Of a stretch of DNA of 35,524 nucleotides, positions 33,671-35,524 are shown piece after piece. The stretch comes from an uncultured Ruminococcus sp. (GTDB taxonomy: Bacteria > Bacillota > Clostridia > Oscillospirales > Ruminococcaceae): positions 1 to 35,524 of the forward strand of contig CAMWIR010000014.1 of NCBI GenBank assembly GCA_947174365.1, given 5' to 3'. Position numbers and translations under genes: made by a program. Under the pieces are notes generated by a model that ran no database searches, was not told where the DNA came from, and saw only the letters and a program-made list of their open reading frames with translations. Positions within the stretch are counted from its first letter, which is position 1; every line of letters starts with the position of its first letter.

Positions 33671-33703
33671 AAAAATCCCCTGTGCTTTAAGCAGGGGATT
33701 TTT
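33671..33703. terminator. Bidirectional terminator between gpmI and the converging gene
   Basis: A 12-bp stem, 33671-33682 with 33692-33703, has the core CCCCTG/CAGGGG flanked by A-run and T-run, so it can stop transcription from both sides. Confidence 0.88.
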
Positions 33704-33719
33704 CTGTTAAGAATATCGG

Positions 33720-34289
33720 TTATTCAGAAATGTTAGTGAAAACTAAATATTCGCCGCTTGCGGTCTCGCACTGTATGGTATTGCGGTCAACATAATCCGC
33801 ACATGATAAATACAGCTCAACCTTCATATTTTCGTTAAATCCCCAATTATAACCAACATTAATTGTTTCGGGGTTTAAAATCTCGTTGTATATCAGGCAA
33901 TAATTCTGGGGATATGACCAATACTCGGCTTTTTCATTAAACCATTGTTCGTAATCCTTATATTTTGTACTGTCCGGGTTGTATACATCTGTTATTTCGG
34001 CTTTATAAAGCTCGTGAAATCTGTCCTTATCTTCAACTATAAGCTGTATGGTATTCTGTACGTCTTTTTTTTCGACCTTAAAGTAACAGCTGTCTGTATC
34101 GCCGTTAAGATAATACAGCCCGTCGTTAAGGTAATACTCGTCTGCATCTGCCTTTCGGAACACACCCTCAGCTTCAGCAAGCAGATACTCGTTTTCTTCT
34201 TTAAGATGATGAACGGAAAGCAGAGAGCATATAACTATGACAGCAAGCAGAATGTTGCAGACAAGAAGCTTTTTATTAGTCACTTTCAA
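33720..34289 (-). CDS. Membrane-anchored hypothetical protein, 189 aa
   Basis: A basic N-terminus and one hydrophobic segment (LLVCNILLAVIVICSLLSV) are followed by an acidic coil and an outside domain. That domain is rich in Asp, Tyr and Asn (YYLNDGLYYLNGDTDSCYFKVE, NVGYNWGFNENMKVELYLSC). This is most likely an uncleaved signal anchor. TTG 34289 has GGAGG five bases upstream and is preferred over TTG 34301, which overlaps the Shine-Dalgarno. It begins 12 bases after the stop of the neighbouring gene and shares its promoter. I do not recognise the family. Confidence 0.6.
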   Translation of the reverse strand: MKVTNKKLLVCNILLAVIVICSLLSVHHLKEENEYLLAEAEGVFRKADADEYYLNDGLYYLNGDTDSCYFKVEKKDVQNTIQLIVEDKDRFHELYKAEITDVYNPDSTKYKDYEQWFNEKAEYWSYPQNYCLIYNEILNPETINVGYNWGFNENMKVELYLSCADYVDRNTIQCETASGEYLVFTNISE

Positions 34290-34301
34290 TATGACCTCCA
34301 A

Positions 34302-34730
34302 TCAGCGAGATTTAGTGTATGTTATATTTGATCCTTCCAATGTTATTTTTCCGCCGCTGTATGAACCTTTTACATTCAGTATGTCAGGCGCTTCCGTTTT
34401 ATTTCCATTATTATAATAATACCAGTTAGCCTTGGGAAAACTTGCTGAAAATTGTCTGCCTGCTGTAGCCGCTGAAAATGTTGAAGTATAGCCGCAAACA
34501 TTCTTGTATTCACAATTAACCATATAAAAAGTACACTCGGCATTGGAAGAAGATGTTCCGGTAATGTTGATAAACGATGAACTGTCAGGTGAATAGTAAG
34601 CTCCTGTCGCAAGTCCATTTAATATCACGTCTGCTTTAGATTCTGCAGCACTGTCTTTTTTAGCTTCTTCCTCTGCAGTTCTTTTGATTTTTTCAATTTT
34701 CTCATCAATTAATTTAATATTTTCATCCAT
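34302..34730 (-). CDS. Hypothetical protein with coiled-coil N-terminus, 142 aa
   Basis: A soluble protein without signal peptide. Residues 1-35 form a charged helix (IKLIDEKIEKIKRTAEEEAKK). The rest is Ser/Thr/Gly/Asn-rich, probably beta-strand (YSPDSSSFINITGTSSS, GYTSTFSAATAGRQFSASFP, GSYSGGKITLEGSNITYTK). AGGAGG precedes the ATG and a good promoter stands upstream. It is first in a two-gene unit with the membrane-anchored protein. No family recognised. Confidence 0.65.
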   Translation of the reverse strand: MDENIKLIDEKIEKIKRTAEEEAKKDSAAESKADVILNGLATGAYYSPDSSSFINITGTSSSNAECTFYMVNCEYKNVCGYTSTFSAATAGRQFSASFPKANWYYYNNGNKTEAPDILNVKGSYSGGKITLEGSNITYTKSR

Positions 34731-34764
34731 GGGTAATTCCTCCTAAAATTTTATTTGTTTTTTT

Positions 34765-34793
34765 ATTATACTATAAAATAAAAAATAAGTCAA
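34765..34793 (-). promoter_or_regulatory. Promoter of the 34730-33720 two-gene unit
   Basis: On the minus strand TTGACT (34793-34788), 17 bases, TATAAT (34770-34765). Confidence 0.75.
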
Positions 34794-34827
34794 CAATTTT
34801 TAGATATATTTAACATAAAATTAACAT

Positions 34828-35370
34828 TCATATTTTTATCTCGTTTATCCACCTGCCGTCCATTTCCTTGAGCGTAAACTTTTCACTCTCATAAACCGCA
34901 TAGCTTCTTGGATTTCCCCCCTTTGGAATGGACACCGACCCGGGATTGATATAGTAGATACCGTCCTTTTCCTCCGCCCGCAATAGATGAGTGTGACCGC
35001 TGATTATTATGTCCCCTTTGCTTATGTTCGGGATATTTTCTATATCATATAAATGCCCGTGAGTGCACATTGCCATATGCCCGTCCAGCCACAAAGCCAT
35101 ATAATCCGCCATAACAGGGAACTCCAGCACCATTTGATCCACCTCAGCCTCGCAGTTTCCCCGAACGCACAGGAGAGCATTCTTTTTTGCGTTAAGAAGC
35201 GCAATGACCTCTTTCGGCGCATAATCTTCGGGCAGATCGTTCCTCGGCCCATGATAAAGAATGTCCCCCAAAAGAATAAGCTTGTCCGCTCCCTCCCGCT
35301 CAAAGGCGGAGAGCATTTCTCGACAGCACTCCGCCGCTCCGTGAATATCCGACCCGAACATCAGCTTCAT
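34828..35370 (-). CDS. yfcE: YfcE/MJ0936-family metallophosphodiesterase
   Basis: A 180-residue cytoplasmic metallophosphoesterase with the family's metal motifs in order: GSDIHG (residues 7-12), LGDILYHGPRND, VRGNCEAEVD, THGHLYD and SGHTHLLRAEE, ending with NPGSVSIPKGG. Two divalent metals, usually manganese, are expected. Homologs hydrolyse phosphodiesters in vitro and the natural substrate is unclear. GAAAGGAT precedes the ATG. Its upstream region is cut by the adapter-like contig end, so its promoter cannot be judged. Confidence 0.93.
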   Translation of the reverse strand: MKLMFGSDIHGAAECCREMLSAFEREGADKLILLGDILYHGPRNDLPEDYAPKEVIALLNAKKNALLCVRGNCEAEVDQMVLEFPVMADYMALWLDGHMAMCTHGHLYDIENIPNISKGDIIISGHTHLLRAEEKDGIYYINPGSVSIPKGGNPRSYAVYESEKFTLKEMDGRWINEIKI

Positions 35371-35481
35371 AAATATTTTTCCGATCCTTTCTTTTTCATT
35401 TTGACAGCTTTATAGCCCGTCCCTCCACGGTTTTGCGGAAGATATTCCCATAAAACCGCAGCCCGTGCCCCGGACGCACAC

Positions 35482-35513
35482 CTGTGACTTATACACATCT
35501 GACGCTGCCGACG
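35482..35513. other. Sequencing adapter-like sequence at the contig end
   Basis: Read on the minus strand, this stretch contains the Nextera transposon mosaic end (AGATGTGTATAAG then TCACAG in place of AGACAG, 17 of 19 bases), preceded by GTCGGCAGCGTC of the Read 1 adapter. The last 11 bases (35514-35524) have no genomic match I can name and may be index or error sequence. Confidence 0.9.
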
Positions 35514-35524
35514 CATAGCCGTGG

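Noticed and set aside
1-35524. CRISPR array, phage, insertion sequence or known defence system
   Set aside because: No regularly spaced repeats, transposase, integrase, nuclease or phage structural genes were seen on either strand.

Overview
The window is a stretch of a Clostridia chromosome, most likely a Ruminococcus-like member of the Oscillospiraceae. This is inferred from gene order and style: the rimP-nusA-ylxR-ylxQ-infB-rbfA-nrnA-truB-ribF block, a HrcA/CIRCE operator, strong Shine-Dalgarno sites, TTG and GTG starts, and secreted or membrane proteins typical of gut clostridia. No species marker such as an rRNA gene is present. The right end (35482-35513) is close to the Illumina Nextera Read 1 adapter, so position 35524 is probably an assembly edge and not native DNA.

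Layout. 1-3278: a tight six-gene run on the plus strand from a promoter at 85-113. It holds a small membrane protein, a VOC-fold protein, two unknown soluble proteins, then hisI and hisE, and ends at a terminator. 3287-5417: htpG on the minus strand, with a perfect CIRCE operator at its start site, a second degenerate CIRCE overlapping it, and a 15-bp perfect hairpin in the leader. 5475-9732: minus-strand asnB (asparagine synthase) followed by a YitT-family membrane protein, and upstream of them an Fe-S aldo/keto reductase with a consensus promoter. 9754-11600: a minus-strand lipoprotein with an FG-GAP/EF-hand-like motif and YD-type repeats, divergent from a small plus-strand cluster of unknown genes (11671-12727).

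12911-21391: the conserved translation/RNA operon rimP, nusA, rnpM (ylxR), ylxQ, infB, rbfA, nrnA, truB, ribF, led by an extended -10 promoter and a 12-bp leader hairpin. It links ribosome maturation, transcription elongation, initiation factor IF2, RNA decay, tRNA pseudouridylation and FAD synthesis. gltX follows (21530-22990). 23200-28323: a four-gene ABC system of the GldA/GldF/GldG plus DUF4340 type. 28534-29302: a small conserved protein and a tRNA-Ser(GGA), each with its own promoter and terminator.

29412-33703: two glycolytic genes, tpiA and gpmI, separated by three unknown membrane-protein genes. Two of these are tandem paralogs, the second with a nine-G Shine-Dalgarno tract. 33720-34793: two unknown minus-strand genes from one promoter. 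34828-35370: a YfcE-type phosphodiesterase.

Most of the window is core housekeeping. The least explained parts are the paralog pair inside the glycolytic cluster, the operon joining unknown genes to hisIE, the double CIRCE with hairpin at htpG, and the Gld-like ABC system. I did not find a phage, CRISPR array, insertion sequence or recognisable defence system.
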